In this document: positions 1-8,636 of the stretch, in pieces
How positions within the stretch are numbered: position 1 is the stretch's first letter
Layout of the letters: each line of letters begins with the position of its first letter
Source of the DNA: Prevotella sp.
Lineage (GTDB): Bacteria; Bacteroidota; Bacteroidia; Bacteroidales; Bacteroidaceae
Length of the DNA: 33,986 nt
Reading direction: 5' to 3'
NCBI GenBank assembly: GCA_017467535.1
Contig: JAFUST010000009.1
Coordinates: 1 to 33,986, forward strand
The notes under the pieces: model-generated
The model's input: only the letters and a program-made list of their open reading frames with translations
What the model was told of the DNA's origin: nothing
Database searches by the model: none
Position numbers and translations under genes: made by a program

Positions 1-809
1 ACCATATTGGCAGCCTCGACGAAGTACTCCGGTCCCTTCTGCATCGTGATACGGCCCAGGAAGGTGACCACCTTCTCCTTGCCCGTATGGTCGGGACGCG
101 GACTGTCCTGATACTCCTGCGGCAGGGGATAGACGGCATTGTGCACGGTGAAGCACTTGCGCGGGTCCTGATGATACTGGTTGATGACCGTCTGACGGGT
201 CAACTCCGACACACACATGATGCAGTCGGCATTGTCCATACCGTTCTTCTCAATCGAGTAAACCGTGGGGTTCACTTTTCCGCGTGAACGGTCGAAGTCG
301 GTGGCATGCACGTGGATGCACAGGGGTTTTCCGCTCACCTGCTTGGCATGGATGCCGGCAGGGAAGGTCAGCCAGTCGTGGGCATGGATGATGTCGAACT
401 CCTCGGTGCGGGCCACGACGCCGGCAATGATCGAGTAGTTGTTGATCTCCTCGTGCAGGTTGCCGGGATAGCCGCCGGCAAACTCCATGCAGCCCAGGTC
501 GTTGACGTGCATATAGTTGAAGTCGGCATAGATATGCTCGCGGCACTTGTAGTAGTACTCAGGATCCATGATGTTGCCCACACGGCTCTTCACGTAGTCG
601 TAGTCCACATCGCGCCAGGCGATGGGCACGGCGTTCATGGCAATGATGCGTGCGGCGTGCTGGCTCTCGTCGCCAAAGGGATGGGGCAGACAGAGCGCGA
701 TGTCCATGTCGCCCTGTGCCTTCAAGCCCTCTGAGATACCATAGTTAGCGGTGGCGAGTCCACCAAACACGTGAGGAGGATACTCCCATCCAAACATTAA
801 TACTTTCAT
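1..809 (-). CDS. GT4-family glycosyltransferase, glycogen/starch synthase-like (3' part missing)
   Basis: The gene begins at ATG 809 and runs out of the window at base 1, so about 269 N-terminal residues are visible. The start MKVLMFGWEYPPHVFGGLA is the classic opening of GT5/GT4 glycogen synthase-like enzymes, with the Gly-Gly loop that contacts the nucleotide sugar. HAHDWLTFPAG lies in the middle of the visible part, and a second Rossmann fold appears to start near the window edge (VVTFLGRITMQKGPEYFVEAA). It probably transfers glucose from a nucleotide sugar to an alpha-glucan in the cytoplasm. It starts 12 bp after the debranching enzyme gene and should share its transcript. In Bacteroidales this pair is often followed by a GH57 alpha-amylase, which would lie outside this window. 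The exact donor cannot be read from the sequence. Confidence 0.85.
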   Translation of the reverse strand, partial: MKVLMFGWEYPPHVFGGLATANYGISEGLKAQGDMDIALCLPHPFGDESQHAARIIAMNAVPIAWRDVDYDYVKSRVGNIMDPEYYYKCREHIYADFNYMHVNDLGCMEFAGGYPGNLHEEINNYSIIAGVVARTEEFDIIHAHDWLTFPAGIHAKQVSGKPLCIHVHATDFDRSRGKVNPTVYSIEKNGMDNADCIMCVSELTRQTVINQYHQDPRKCFTVHNAVYPLPQEYQDSPRPDHTGKEKVVTFLGRITMQKGPEYFVEAANM

Positions 810-821
810 AGTCGTTCCTCC

Positions 822-2771
822 TTATTTTTGATATGAATACTTCTCCAACAGTTTCATCGTGCGCAGGATCACGGCCACGTTCATGTCAAACGACATGGCA
901 CCGCGTCCGTGGAAGGGCGGGTTGCCGTCGAAGAGTTCCGAGATGGTGCCGATGGCGTGGTAGTCGATCTCATCCTCATAGCCCACCATCTGGCGCTCGA
1001 CGAACGAGAGGCGGGTGCGCTTGTAGAGTTTCAGACAGGCCTCCATGTAGAAGCCACCCAGCCAAGGCCAGGCCGTGCCCTGATGATAGGCGTAGTCGCG
1101 CTGAGCCTGCGGTCCCACATACATGGGATTGTAGCCGCCGCTCTTGGGCGACAGCGAGCGCAGACCCTTCGGGGTGAGCAGTTCGCGCGTACATATATCT
1201 ACTACGCTCTTCATCTGCTGCTGCGACAGGGGCGAATAGTCGAGAGCCACAGCGAATATCTGGTTGGGGCGCACGCTCCAGTCCATCATCGTGCCGTCTA
1301 CGTAGTCGAGCAGATAGCCATATTCGTTGACGAAGGTGTCGACAAACGACTGCCTGGTCTTCAGGGCGAGGGTCTCCAGACGCTTGGCGGTCTTCTCATC
1401 CTTCTGGTCGGCAGCCAGCGAGGCGCAGAACTTCAAGGCGTTGTACCACAGGGCATTGAACTCGACGATGTAGCCAGAACGGGGCACCACGGGACGGCCG
1501 TTGACGGTGGAGTTCATCCACGTGACAGCCTTGTCGCGACCGTTGGCGAATATCAGGCCATTGTCATCGAGACGCAGATTGGGATGACCATCCTTCTCGA
1601 TATATTTCACAATGTCGGCCACCAGTTTGCCGTACTTCTCGATACACTTGTCGCGACCGGCATACTTGGCATACTGCTGGATGGCCCAAATGGCCCAGAG
1701 GGGCACGTCGGGCTGCTCCATCTCGTAGATCTTCACGCTCAGCGGCTTGTGCTCCATGAACTCACGCAGGCCACGCTCGGCGGTGCTCATCACCAGTTCG
1801 AAGTAGTCTTGCTCGTCGATGGCCAGTGTCAGGCCGGGCAGAGATATAAAGGTATCGCGCGCGCGACACTTGAACCAGGGATAGCCGGCCAGCAGGTAGC
1901 GCGTATCGTCAGCCTCACGGTTGTGGAACTGGTGGGCGGCAGTGACCAGGCAGTGGTAGAAGTTGTCTCGCGGCACACGGATGTCGATCTCTTTCTGGAA
2001 CAGAGCCTTGAGCGTAGACGACTTGATCTGCGACGTAGAGGCCGAGAAGACGATGCTCTCGCCCTTCTTGATGGGCAACTCAAAGTAGCCGGGCACATAG
2101 AGATCTTCGTTGGAGGCATAGCCGCGCTCCTGCTCCTTAGGATACTCGATGCCACGATACCAGTCGGGCTGGAAGACGAACTCGTTCTTCTTGTTGAACT
2201 GCATGAAGAGGTCGGGATAGCCGGCATACATACAGGTCTTTATGCCATTGTCGATGGCATGATACTCACGGCTGGCCACCGAGTTCTCATGGGTGAACTG
2301 GCGCACCGAGCGGAAGGCCAGGAACGGACGGAAGCGAAGCGTAGTGGCCGAATGGGCCTCCTCCAGCGTGTAGCGAATGAGGATGCGGTCCTCGTAGGCC
2401 TGGAAGATAGTCTCACGCTTCAGCACCACGCCGCCCACACGATAGACAGTGGTAGGCACCAGGCTAGCATCAAACTCACGGATGTACTTGTGTCCCTTGG
2501 GACTGAAATTGTTGCCCTGATACTTGTGGAGGCCCAGGTTGAATTCTGCCCCATGCTGCACCACCGTACAATCGAACGATGACAAGAGCACATGGTTCTC
2601 GTCATCGAGTTCAGGTACGGGAACAACCAGCAAACCGTGGTACTTGCGCGTATTGCAGTCCACCAACGTGGAACTGCTATAGGCACCAGAACGGTTCGTG
2701 CGGAGCAATTCACGACGAAGACTCTCCTCAAGGTTCGTCATCACGGCTTTCTCGAATCGTAAATAACTCAT
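822..2771 (-). CDS. Glycogen debranching enzyme (amylo-alpha-1,6-glucosidase, GDE type)
   Basis: This 649-residue cytoplasmic protein has the two-part architecture of the archaeal/bacterial GDE family. The N-terminal beta-rich domain (about residues 15-260) carries NRSGAYSSSTLVDCNTRKYHG, typical of GDE_N. The C-terminal (alpha/alpha)6 glucosidase domain has GYPWFKCRARDTFISLPG near residue 297, SGYIVEFNALWYNAL and YHQGTAWPWLGGFY. It would hydrolyse alpha-1,6 branch points of glycogen. It has no signal peptide. It is the first gene of the minus-strand operon with the GT4 gene, and a good -33/-7 promoter lies at 2828-2858. A long antisense open frame covers it and looks like a codon-use shadow. 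Confidence 0.9.
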   Translation of the reverse strand: MSYLRFEKAVMTNLEESLRRELLRTNRSGAYSSSTLVDCNTRKYHGLLVVPVPELDDENHVLLSSFDCTVVQHGAEFNLGLHKYQGNNFSPKGHKYIREFDASLVPTTVYRVGGVVLKRETIFQAYEDRILIRYTLEEAHSATTLRFRPFLAFRSVRQFTHENSVASREYHAIDNGIKTCMYAGYPDLFMQFNKKNEFVFQPDWYRGIEYPKEQERGYASNEDLYVPGYFELPIKKGESIVFSASTSQIKSSTLKALFQKEIDIRVPRDNFYHCLVTAAHQFHNREADDTRYLLAGYPWFKCRARDTFISLPGLTLAIDEQDYFELVMSTAERGLREFMEHKPLSVKIYEMEQPDVPLWAIWAIQQYAKYAGRDKCIEKYGKLVADIVKYIEKDGHPNLRLDDNGLIFANGRDKAVTWMNSTVNGRPVVPRSGYIVEFNALWYNALKFCASLAADQKDEKTAKRLETLALKTRQSFVDTFVNEYGYLLDYVDGTMMDWSVRPNQIFAVALDYSPLSQQQMKSVVDICTRELLTPKGLRSLSPKSGGYNPMYVGPQAQRDYAYHQGTAWPWLGGFYMEACLKLYKRTRLSFVERQMVGYEDEIDYHAIGTISELFDGNPPFHGRGAMSFDMNVAVILRTMKLLEKYSYQK

Positions 2772-2827
2772 AGTTCCTATTTTAAGGTTTCGTATTATTT
2801 TATTATTGCTGTTTTAGATTTCAATTC

Positions 2828-2858
2828 CAAAAGTACGCATTTTTGTCCGTATGGCAAA
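2828..2858 (-). promoter_or_regulatory. Promoter of the debranching enzyme/GT4 operon
   Basis: On the minus strand, -7 box TACTTTTG (2828-2835) and -33 box TTTG (2855-2858) are separated by 19 bp, matching the Bacteroidetes primary sigma consensus. The leader to ATG 2771 is roughly 50 nt. Confidence 0.6.
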
Positions 2859-2913
2859 ACTTTTTGGCAATTATTTTGCTTTTTCACCCAAAATTAATCT
2901 TTTTCGATTGCTT

Positions 2914-2948
2914 TTTGGCTGTCTTTTGCATTTTTATTTGTATCTTTG
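2914..2948 (+). promoter_or_regulatory. Promoter of the Crp/Fnr regulator gene
   Basis: The -7 box is TATCTTTG (2941-2948). The best -33 candidate, TTTG at 2914-2917, sits at a rather long 23-bp spacing. The box lies inside a possible upstream extension of the coding frame, which argues for the downstream ATG at 2978 as the start. Confidence 0.55.
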
Positions 2949-2977
2949 CAGCCACAAAAACAAAACTGCAGAACCAC

Positions 2978-3661
2978 ATGGATGCTGTTGAGACAAACGG
3001 GTGGATTCCCATCTTGAGCGACCCCCTGACCGACGAGCAGAAGACACTGCTCGCCGATAGCACCTGCATCCACTATCCCTACAAGGGCGAGGTGCTGTTC
3101 CACGTCGGTGACCAGCCACAATGGCTGCACTATCTGCTGGAAGGATCGGTGACGGTCTACGCCCAAGATGCCAATGGCCAAACCCGCACCGCCAATATGC
3201 TGTCCCCTGGGACTATCTTCGGCTATAGGGATGCCTTTTGCAACGCTAACTACACCCATACTGCCATTGCCAATGAAGACACCATTGTCGCCAAGATCTC
3301 GCTCAGCACCATCTTCCATCTCATCTGGGAAAACAGCGCATTCGCCATGGTCTTCATCAAGGATTTGTCTGACCTGCTGGGGCTGTCCTTGCGTCATACC
3401 ATCATTGTCACCAAGAAGAACATTCGCGGTCGTCTGGCAGAATGCATCCTGCGTATGAAGGCCAAATACGGCATCGAAGAAGACGGTACCCTACCTATTT
3501 ACCTGAGCCGCGAGAACCTGGCCGGCATGTCGAACATGACCACGAGCAATGCCATCCGCACCCTCTCCGCCTTTATCGACGAAGGGCTGGTCAGCCTGGC
3601 CGGCCGACGCATCAAGATTTTGAATGAGAAAGGTCTTCAGAGGGTCTCAGCAATCGGTTGA
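2978..3661 (+). CDS. Crp/Fnr-family transcriptional regulator
   Basis: This is a 227-residue regulator. The frame is open from 2843, but the stretch before 2978 encodes an implausible Phe/Ile-rich segment and contains the promoter, so ATG 2978 is preferred. An N-terminal cyclic-nucleotide-binding-like jelly roll (about residues 20-140) has YPYKGEVLFHVGDQPQWLHY and LSPGTIFGYRDAF. A C-terminal winged helix (about 165-220) has LSRENLAGMSNMTTSNAIRT and EGLVSLAGRRIKIL. No Fnr-type N-terminal cysteine cluster is visible, so the ligand is unknown. It is transcribed divergently from the glycogen genes and may regulate them, which is inference from position only. It ends 2 bp from the convergent lipid kinase gene. 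Confidence 0.85.
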   Translation: MDAVETNGWIPILSDPLTDEQKTLLADSTCIHYPYKGEVLFHVGDQPQWLHYLLEGSVTVYAQDANGQTRTANMLSPGTIFGYRDAFCNANYTHTAIANEDTIVAKISLSTIFHLIWENSAFAMVFIKDLSDLLGLSLRHTIIVTKKNIRGRLAECILRMKAKYGIEEDGTLPIYLSRENLAGMSNMTTSNAIRTLSAFIDEGLVSLAGRRIKILNEKGLQRVSAIG

Positions 3662-3663
3662 CC

Positions 3664-4596
3664 TTATTCAGGAATCAGAAAATTGACGACCTCGTGCTCC
3701 ACCCGCAGGCTGTACTCGCCCACGGGGCGTTCTGCCGTGCGCCCGTCGATGCTGACCAGTGCCTTGCTGCTCTCGACCTTCAACTCACGGGTGCGGTAGG
3801 GATGCACACTGCGATGGTTCAGGAAGCGGCCTGTCACCAGCAGCCATAGGCCCTCGATGAGTTGTTTCACCTTAGGATTATAGACCACCGACACATCCAG
3901 CATTCCATTGTAGGGAACGGCACTCGGGGTCTGTCCATAGCCATGGGCATTGCCGATGCAGACCGTCATCACCGAACGGTCAATCGTCTCGTAGTCAATC
4001 TTCAGTCGCATCTTGTAGTCATGGCGATGGAACACCATCAGCACCAACGATGAGAGGAAGGCCAACTTGCGCGAGCCCAGCAACTGGCGGGCTTGGCGGC
4101 GCAGGTTCATAATGTCGGCAGAAAGGCCGATGTTGACACAGTTCTGGAAGTAGCGCTCCACCTGTTCGCCCTGCTTGTTCTCATAGCGAATACAGCCCAG
4201 ATCAATCTTGCGCGTACGGCCTTTCATCAGCCAATCAACGGTCTGGGCATCATTGTCTTCGTCGAAGCCCCAGAAGTGAGCGAAGTCGTTCACCATGCCA
4301 TTGGGAATGAGACCCAGTTTCACCTGCTCTCTTGTCTCCCGTTCCTCGCGCATCAGACAGTTGACGGCATCGTTCAGAGCCGAGTCGCCCCCCACAATGA
4401 CGATGGTCTTGTAGCCATTGTGAATCAGCATGGTCACCAGTCGTTCCACGCTATCACTCGATTCACTCTGTACGAAGTCGTAATGCACGCCCCGTCCATC
4501 AAGCACCTGCTGCAACTGCTCCCAGCGCTTGCGGGACTGACCAGTGCCTTGCCTCGGGCAATACAGGATGCCCCACCTCTGTTCTTCTACTGCCAT
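3664..4596 (-). CDS. Diacylglycerol kinase-family lipid kinase
   Basis: This 310-residue protein belongs to the DAGK catalytic-domain family (YegS/BmrU/DgkB-like). GILYCPRQGTGQ opens the nucleotide-binding domain. TIVIVGGDSALNDAVNCL (near residue 67) is the phosphate-binding loop, with GGDSA instead of the canonical GGDGT. LGLIPNGMVNDFAHFWGF is the second conserved block (usually GTxND). The C-terminal beta-sandwich includes TVCIGNAHGYGQTPSA and LVSIDGRTAERPVGEYSLRV. It likely phosphorylates diacylglycerol or a related lipid at the inner face of the membrane, though the substrate cannot be told. It is a single gene convergent with the Crp/Fnr gene, with a promoter at 4616-4646. Confidence 0.8.
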   Translation of the reverse strand: MAVEEQRWGILYCPRQGTGQSRKRWEQLQQVLDGRGVHYDFVQSESSDSVERLVTMLIHNGYKTIVIVGGDSALNDAVNCLMREERETREQVKLGLIPNGMVNDFAHFWGFDEDNDAQTVDWLMKGRTRKIDLGCIRYENKQGEQVERYFQNCVNIGLSADIMNLRRQARQLLGSRKLAFLSSLVLMVFHRHDYKMRLKIDYETIDRSVMTVCIGNAHGYGQTPSAVPYNGMLDVSVVYNPKVKQLIEGLWLLVTGRFLNHRSVHPYRTRELKVESSKALVSIDGRTAERPVGEYSLRVEHEVVNFLIPE

Positions 4597-4615
4597 ATTC
4601 CTTGCAATCTGAATG

Positions 4616-4646
4616 CAAAGGTACGAAGAAAAAAACAGATTACCAA
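4616..4646 (-). promoter_or_regulatory. Promoter of the lipid kinase gene
   Basis: On the minus strand, the -7 box TACCTTTG lies at 4616-4623 and a TTG -33 half-box at 4644-4646, about 20 bp apart. The leader to ATG 4596 is short, about 15 nt. Confidence 0.5.
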
Positions 4647-4677
4647 CTTATAGAGCAAAATAATTCGTCCGTTTTCC

Positions 4678-4708
4678 TTTGACAAAACAAAATAATTCCG
4701 TATCTTTG
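4678..4708 (+). promoter_or_regulatory. Promoter of the SGNH hydrolase gene
   Basis: TTTG at 4678-4681 and TATCTTTG at 4701-4708 are 19 bp apart, matching both halves of the Bacteroidetes consensus. The leader to ATG 4747 is about 35 nt. Confidence 0.65.
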
Positions 4709-4746
4709 CCATCAAAAACCAAATAACATCTAAAACAAACAAGAAA

Positions 4747-5559
4747 ATGAAGAACAGACGACTTTTGATTCTTTGTCTGCTGGCGGCAGCCGTGCCCGCC
4801 ATGGCGCAGACCACTGCCGTGCAGCACCCCTGGCAAGGCAAGCGCGTGGCCTACTTTGGAGATTCTGTGACCGACCCCCGCAACAATGGTTCGAAAAAGA
4901 AATACTGGGGATTCCTGCAAGACTGGCTGCAGGTGACGCCCTATGTCTATGGCGTGAGCGGACGACAGTGGAACGACATACCCCGTCAGACCGACAAACT
5001 GAAGACGGAGCATGGCGACGAAGTGGACGCCATCCTCATCTTCTGCGGCACCAATGATTACAACAATGGCGTGCCCCTGGGACAGTGGTGGGACGAGAAA
5101 ACCACCGAGGTGATGTACGGCCACGGACAACCGAAGAAGATGGTGACGCGACGACAGCGTACACCATCGATGGACCCGACCACCTTCCGCGGACGCATCA
5201 ACATTGCCATGGACTCGCTGAAGCGTACCTACCCCACCAAGCAAATCGTGCTGTTGACGCCCATCCACCGCTCCGACTTCCATGCCAACGAGAAAAACTG
5301 GCAGTGCGACGAGTCGTACACCAACCAGTGTGGCGAGTATATCGATGCTTACGTGGAGGCCGTGAAGGAAGCAGGCAACGTGTGGGCCGTGCCCGTCATC
5401 GACTGGAATGCCTCGTGCGGGCTCTTCCCCATGCACAGCGAGCACGGGCAGTATTTCCATAACGCCGAGACCGATCTGCTGCACCCCAACGACCAAGGCC
5501 ACGAGCGCATGGCACGCACGCTGATGCAGCAACTGCTGGCACTGCCTTGCACCTTCTGA
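4747..5559 (+). CDS. Secreted SGNH/GDSL-family hydrolase
   Basis: This is a 270-residue exported esterase-like protein. A Sec signal peptide (residues 1-21, cleavage after PAMA-Q) is followed by a single SGNH fold: block I AYFGDSVTDPRNNG with the nucleophile Ser, block III FCGTNDYNNG, and block V DLLHPNDQGHERMA with the Asp-His pair. It could be an acetylesterase acting on plant or host glycans, since SGNH enzymes such as rhamnogalacturonan acetylesterases are common near rhamnose and pectin genes. The substrate is not determinable here. It has its own promoter and lies 129 bp upstream of the rhamnose operon. Confidence 0.8.
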   Translation: MKNRRLLILCLLAAAVPAMAQTTAVQHPWQGKRVAYFGDSVTDPRNNGSKKKYWGFLQDWLQVTPYVYGVSGRQWNDIPRQTDKLKTEHGDEVDAILIFCGTNDYNNGVPLGQWWDEKTTEVMYGHGQPKKMVTRRQRTPSMDPTTFRGRINIAMDSLKRTYPTKQIVLLTPIHRSDFHANEKNWQCDESYTNQCGEYIDAYVEAVKEAGNVWAVPVIDWNASCGLFPMHSEHGQYFHNAETDLLHPNDQGHERMARTLMQQLLALPCTF

Positions 5560-5640
5560 AACCTCCTAAAAAGTCAAGAAGAAAAACAAAAAACTCGGTC
5601 TAAATATCAAATAACTATGGCAAGAATTGATAAATCATCG

Positions 5641-5648
5641 TATCTTTG
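5641..5648 (+). promoter_or_regulatory. -7 box of the rhamnose operon
   Basis: TATCTTTG lies 40 bp before ATG 5689. No TTTG occurs at the expected -33 distance (only TATG around 5615), which suits a promoter that needs an activator such as a rhamnose-responsive AraC protein. That regulator gene is not in the window. Confidence 0.55.
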
Positions 5649-5688
5649 CAAACACTTTAAACCGTATCTAAAAACAAACTAAAACAAT

Positions 5689-7170
5689 ATGGAAAACAAG
5701 AAGTATTTCTTTGCTGTCGACCTGGGAGCCACGAGTGGCCGCACCATCATTGGCACTATCAACGAGGGAAAGTTTGACTTGGAAGAAGTGACCCGCTTCC
5801 CCAACAACCTCATTGAGCAGGGCGGACACTACTACTGGGACATCTATGCACTGTATTTCGAGATTATCCGCGGACTGAAGGAAGTTGCCCAGCGCGGACT
5901 GCAAATCACCTCAATCGGCATAGACACCTGGGGGGTCGACTTCGTGTTCATCGGCGAAGATGGTGCCATATTAAGGAATCCACGCGCATACCGCGATCCG
6001 ATTACATTCGATGCCATGGACGACTATCTGAAACACGTCATTTCACGGAAAGAAGTCTACGACGTGACCGGCATTCAGTTCCTCAACTTCAACAGCATAT
6101 TCCAACTCTACGCCATGAAGCGTGAGGGCAACTCGGCCCTGAAGAATGCACAGAAGATTCTGTTCGTGCCCGATGCCCTCTCGTGGATGCTGACAGGCAA
6201 CGAGGTATGCGAATACACTATCGCCTCAACCTCCCAGTTACTCGACCCGCGCACCAAGCAACTCGACGAGCGTCTGCTGCAGAGCATCGGCCTGACACGC
6301 TCGAAGTTCGGCAAGATGGTGAACCCCGGCACCTGCATCGGCGTGCTGACCGACGAGGTGCAGCGTCTGACGGGTCTGGGGCCCGTACCTGTGATTGCCG
6401 TGGCTGGGCACGACACCGGCTCGGCCGTAGCCGCCGTGCCCGCCAAGGACGAGAAGTTTGCCTATCTCTCAAGCGGCACTTGGTCGCTCATGGGCATCGA
6501 GACAAAGGACGCCATCATCAGCGACCTGTCGTATGAGCGCAACTTCACCAACGAAGGCGGCATTGAGGGAACGACACGCTTCCTGAAGAACATCTGCGGC
6601 ATGTGGCTCTACGAGCGATGCCGTCTGGAGTGGCCTGAGGAGGTGCGCAAACTCTCCCACCCCGAACTGCAGGGACAAGCCATGACAGTGGAGCCTTTCC
6701 GCTCTATCATCAACCCCGACGATCCCGCCTTCGCCGCTCCGTCAAGCATGATTGGCGCCATCCAGAAGTACTGCCGCGAGACCAATCAGCCCGTGCCTGT
6801 GACACCGGCCGAGATTTGCCGTTGCATCTTCGACTCGCTGGCCCTGCGCTACCGCCAGGTGTTCCAGTGGATGCAGGAGTTCGCCCCGTTCAAGTTGGAA
6901 GTGCTCCACATCATCGGTGGCGGCTCGCTCAACAAGTACCTCAACCAGTTCACGGCCAATTCCACCGGCGCCACCGTACTGGCTGGTCCGCAGGAGGGCA
7001 CCGCTATTGGCAACATCATGCTACAGGCCAAAGCCGCAGGTCTGGTGAACGACATCTGGGAGATGCGCCAGATTATTGCCAATTCGCTGGAACTCGTCAA
7101 GTACGAGCCAGCCGACAAGGCTGCATGGGATGCAGCATACGATAAGTATCTTACAATCATTAACAAATAA
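5689..7170 (+). CDS. rhaB: Rhamnulokinase
   Basis: This 493-residue FGGY-family sugar kinase is close to the usual rhamnulokinase length of about 490. FFAVDLGATSGRTIIGTI is the N-terminal phosphate loop. WGVDFVFIGEDG contains the conserved catalytic-region Asp, and AVAGHDTGSAVAAVP, SSGTWSLMGIE and IIGGGSLNKYLNQFTA are typical of RhaB. It phosphorylates L-rhamnulose to L-rhamnulose 1-phosphate in the cytoplasm. It is the first gene of the operon, followed 14 bp later by the isomerase-like gene. The presence of rhaA, rhaT and rhaD nearby makes the substrate assignment firm. Confidence 0.93.
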   Translation: MENKKYFFAVDLGATSGRTIIGTINEGKFDLEEVTRFPNNLIEQGGHYYWDIYALYFEIIRGLKEVAQRGLQITSIGIDTWGVDFVFIGEDGAILRNPRAYRDPITFDAMDDYLKHVISRKEVYDVTGIQFLNFNSIFQLYAMKREGNSALKNAQKILFVPDALSWMLTGNEVCEYTIASTSQLLDPRTKQLDERLLQSIGLTRSKFGKMVNPGTCIGVLTDEVQRLTGLGPVPVIAVAGHDTGSAVAAVPAKDEKFAYLSSGTWSLMGIETKDAIISDLSYERNFTNEGGIEGTTRFLKNICGMWLYERCRLEWPEEVRKLSHPELQGQAMTVEPFRSIINPDDPAFAAPSSMIGAIQKYCRETNQPVPVTPAEICRCIFDSLALRYRQVFQWMQEFAPFKLEVLHIIGGGSLNKYLNQFTANSTGATVLAGPQEGTAIGNIMLQAKAAGLVNDIWEMRQIIANSLELVKYEPADKAAWDAAYDKYLTIINK

Positions 7171-7184
7171 GAAAACTAACTATT

Positions 7185-8615
7185 ATGAGCAAGCCATTAG
7201 TTGAGACCAAAGCCCGCGTGGGCGTCTTTTCAATCGCTCTGGGTGCCTACCTGCCCCAGTTTCCCCAACTCGTACCTAACTTCGAGCAGCAGTATGCAGA
7301 CTTCAAGAAGACACTGCCCGACACCATCGAGATCATCGACGGCGGCATGGTGACCACCAAGGAGCAGTCGATGGAGGCTGGCGACAAGTTCCGCGCAGCC
7401 GACGTAGACCTCGTCATCCTGCAGATGCTGACCTACTGCACCTCGTACAACATGCTGCCCGCCGTGCGCGACCTGGATGTGCCCGTGGTCATCGTCAACG
7501 TGCAGAAGAAGTTGGCTCCTGACTATCCCAACACCGACATCCCCATCTGGCTGGGCGACCTGTATGCCTGCGGTGCCATCGGTGAGATGGTGGCCGACCT
7601 GAACCGTGCCGGCAAGCGCTCGGCAGTGATTACTGGCGTCGTAGAGGGTGGCGACCCCGAGGTGCAGCGTGAGATTGAGGACTGGTGCCGTGCCGCTCAG
7701 GTGCGCCGTCGCTTCCGCGACACCAACATCGCCCAGATCGGCCGTCCCTATCCTGGCATGATGGACCTCTACATCGACGAGACTAACCTCTACCACCGCA
7801 TGTTCGTCTACACCAAGCAATTTGACTGGGAGCAGATGTGGGCCATCGCCGACAACATCACCGACGAGGAGGCTATCCGCGCCAAGGCTCAGGACATCCT
7901 CGACACCTTCGAGATTGAAGGCGGCGGCACCATCGAGAAGGTATGGGATATGGCCAAGTATGTTGTAGCATTCGAGCAGTGGGTGAAGGATGAGAAACTC
8001 GGTATGATTGCCTCTCACTATGCTGGTTTTGCACAGGGCGTAGCCGGTAAACTCGATTCAATGCTGATTCCCGCATTCTCAATGCTTATCAAGCAGCACA
8101 CAGCATGCGCTGTAGAAGGTGACATGAAGGTTGCTATGGCCATGTCGATCCTGAAGACCATCAGCGGCACAGGAACTCTGGCTGAGATGTATTCAATCGA
8201 CTTCCCGAAGGACATCTGCATTATCGGTCACTCCGGTTCTGGCGACTTCGACATCTCTCAGGCCCACAAGCCAACTATGAAGATTGTTCCTGTTTTCCAC
8301 GGAAAGACTGGTGGCGGCTATCTCACTCAGTTCTATCCTCCCACAGGCCCTGTGACCTATCTGGCCATCACTCAGGATGCCAATGGTGTCTTTAAGTTCG
8401 TGGCCGCCGAGGGTGTCAACGAGGAAGGCCCCATCTTCATGTTCGGCGACACCAACATGCGCACCAAGTTCTCACTGTCCTGCCGCGAGTTTGTCAATAA
8501 ATGGAGCGAGGCAGGCCCCACCCACCACATGGCCGCTGCTGTTGGCCATCACATCGACACCATCCTGAAGGTGGCTAAGATTCTGAACATTGAGTGCGAA
8601 GTAGTATGCAGATAA
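7185..8615 (+). CDS. L-arabinose/L-fucose isomerase-family protein within the rhamnose operon
   Basis: This 476-residue protein is of the AraA/FucI isomerase fold. The N-terminal part (VGVFSIALGAYLPQFPQL, LQMLTYCTSYNMLPAV) is the Rossmann-like domain. The C-terminal part keeps the metal/catalytic pattern of AraA-type enzymes: an acidic CAVEGDMKVAMAMSIL block, GTLAEMYSIDF with a Glu, CIIGHSGSGDF with a His, and THHMAAAVGHHIDTIL near the end. It should interconvert an aldose and a ketose, but the operon already has rhaA. Candidates are L-fucose, L-arabinose or another 6-deoxy sugar feeding the same kinase and aldolase. It sits between rhaB (14 bp) and rhaA (21 bp), so it is co-transcribed. The substrate is unknown. 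Confidence 0.75.
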   Translation: MSKPLVETKARVGVFSIALGAYLPQFPQLVPNFEQQYADFKKTLPDTIEIIDGGMVTTKEQSMEAGDKFRAADVDLVILQMLTYCTSYNMLPAVRDLDVPVVIVNVQKKLAPDYPNTDIPIWLGDLYACGAIGEMVADLNRAGKRSAVITGVVEGGDPEVQREIEDWCRAAQVRRRFRDTNIAQIGRPYPGMMDLYIDETNLYHRMFVYTKQFDWEQMWAIADNITDEEAIRAKAQDILDTFEIEGGGTIEKVWDMAKYVVAFEQWVKDEKLGMIASHYAGFAQGVAGKLDSMLIPAFSMLIKQHTACAVEGDMKVAMAMSILKTISGTGTLAEMYSIDFPKDICIIGHSGSGDFDISQAHKPTMKIVPVFHGKTGGGYLTQFYPPTGPVTYLAITQDANGVFKFVAAEGVNEEGPIFMFGDTNMRTKFSLSCREFVNKWSEAGPTHHMAAAVGHHIDTILKVAKILNIECEVVCR

Positions 8616-8636
8616 ATTTTTAAATAATAAACCGAA

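Noticed and set aside
909-2582. 557-residue open frame antisense to the debranching enzyme
   Set aside because: It lies wholly opposite a gene with clear family motifs. The translation is a His/Val/Leu/Gly-rich shadow caused by codon bias, and there is no promoter or recognisable domain.
2843-2977. Upstream extension of the Crp/Fnr gene
   Set aside because: It would put the promoter inside the gene and add a Phe/Ile-rich stretch absent from this family. ATG 2978 fits better.
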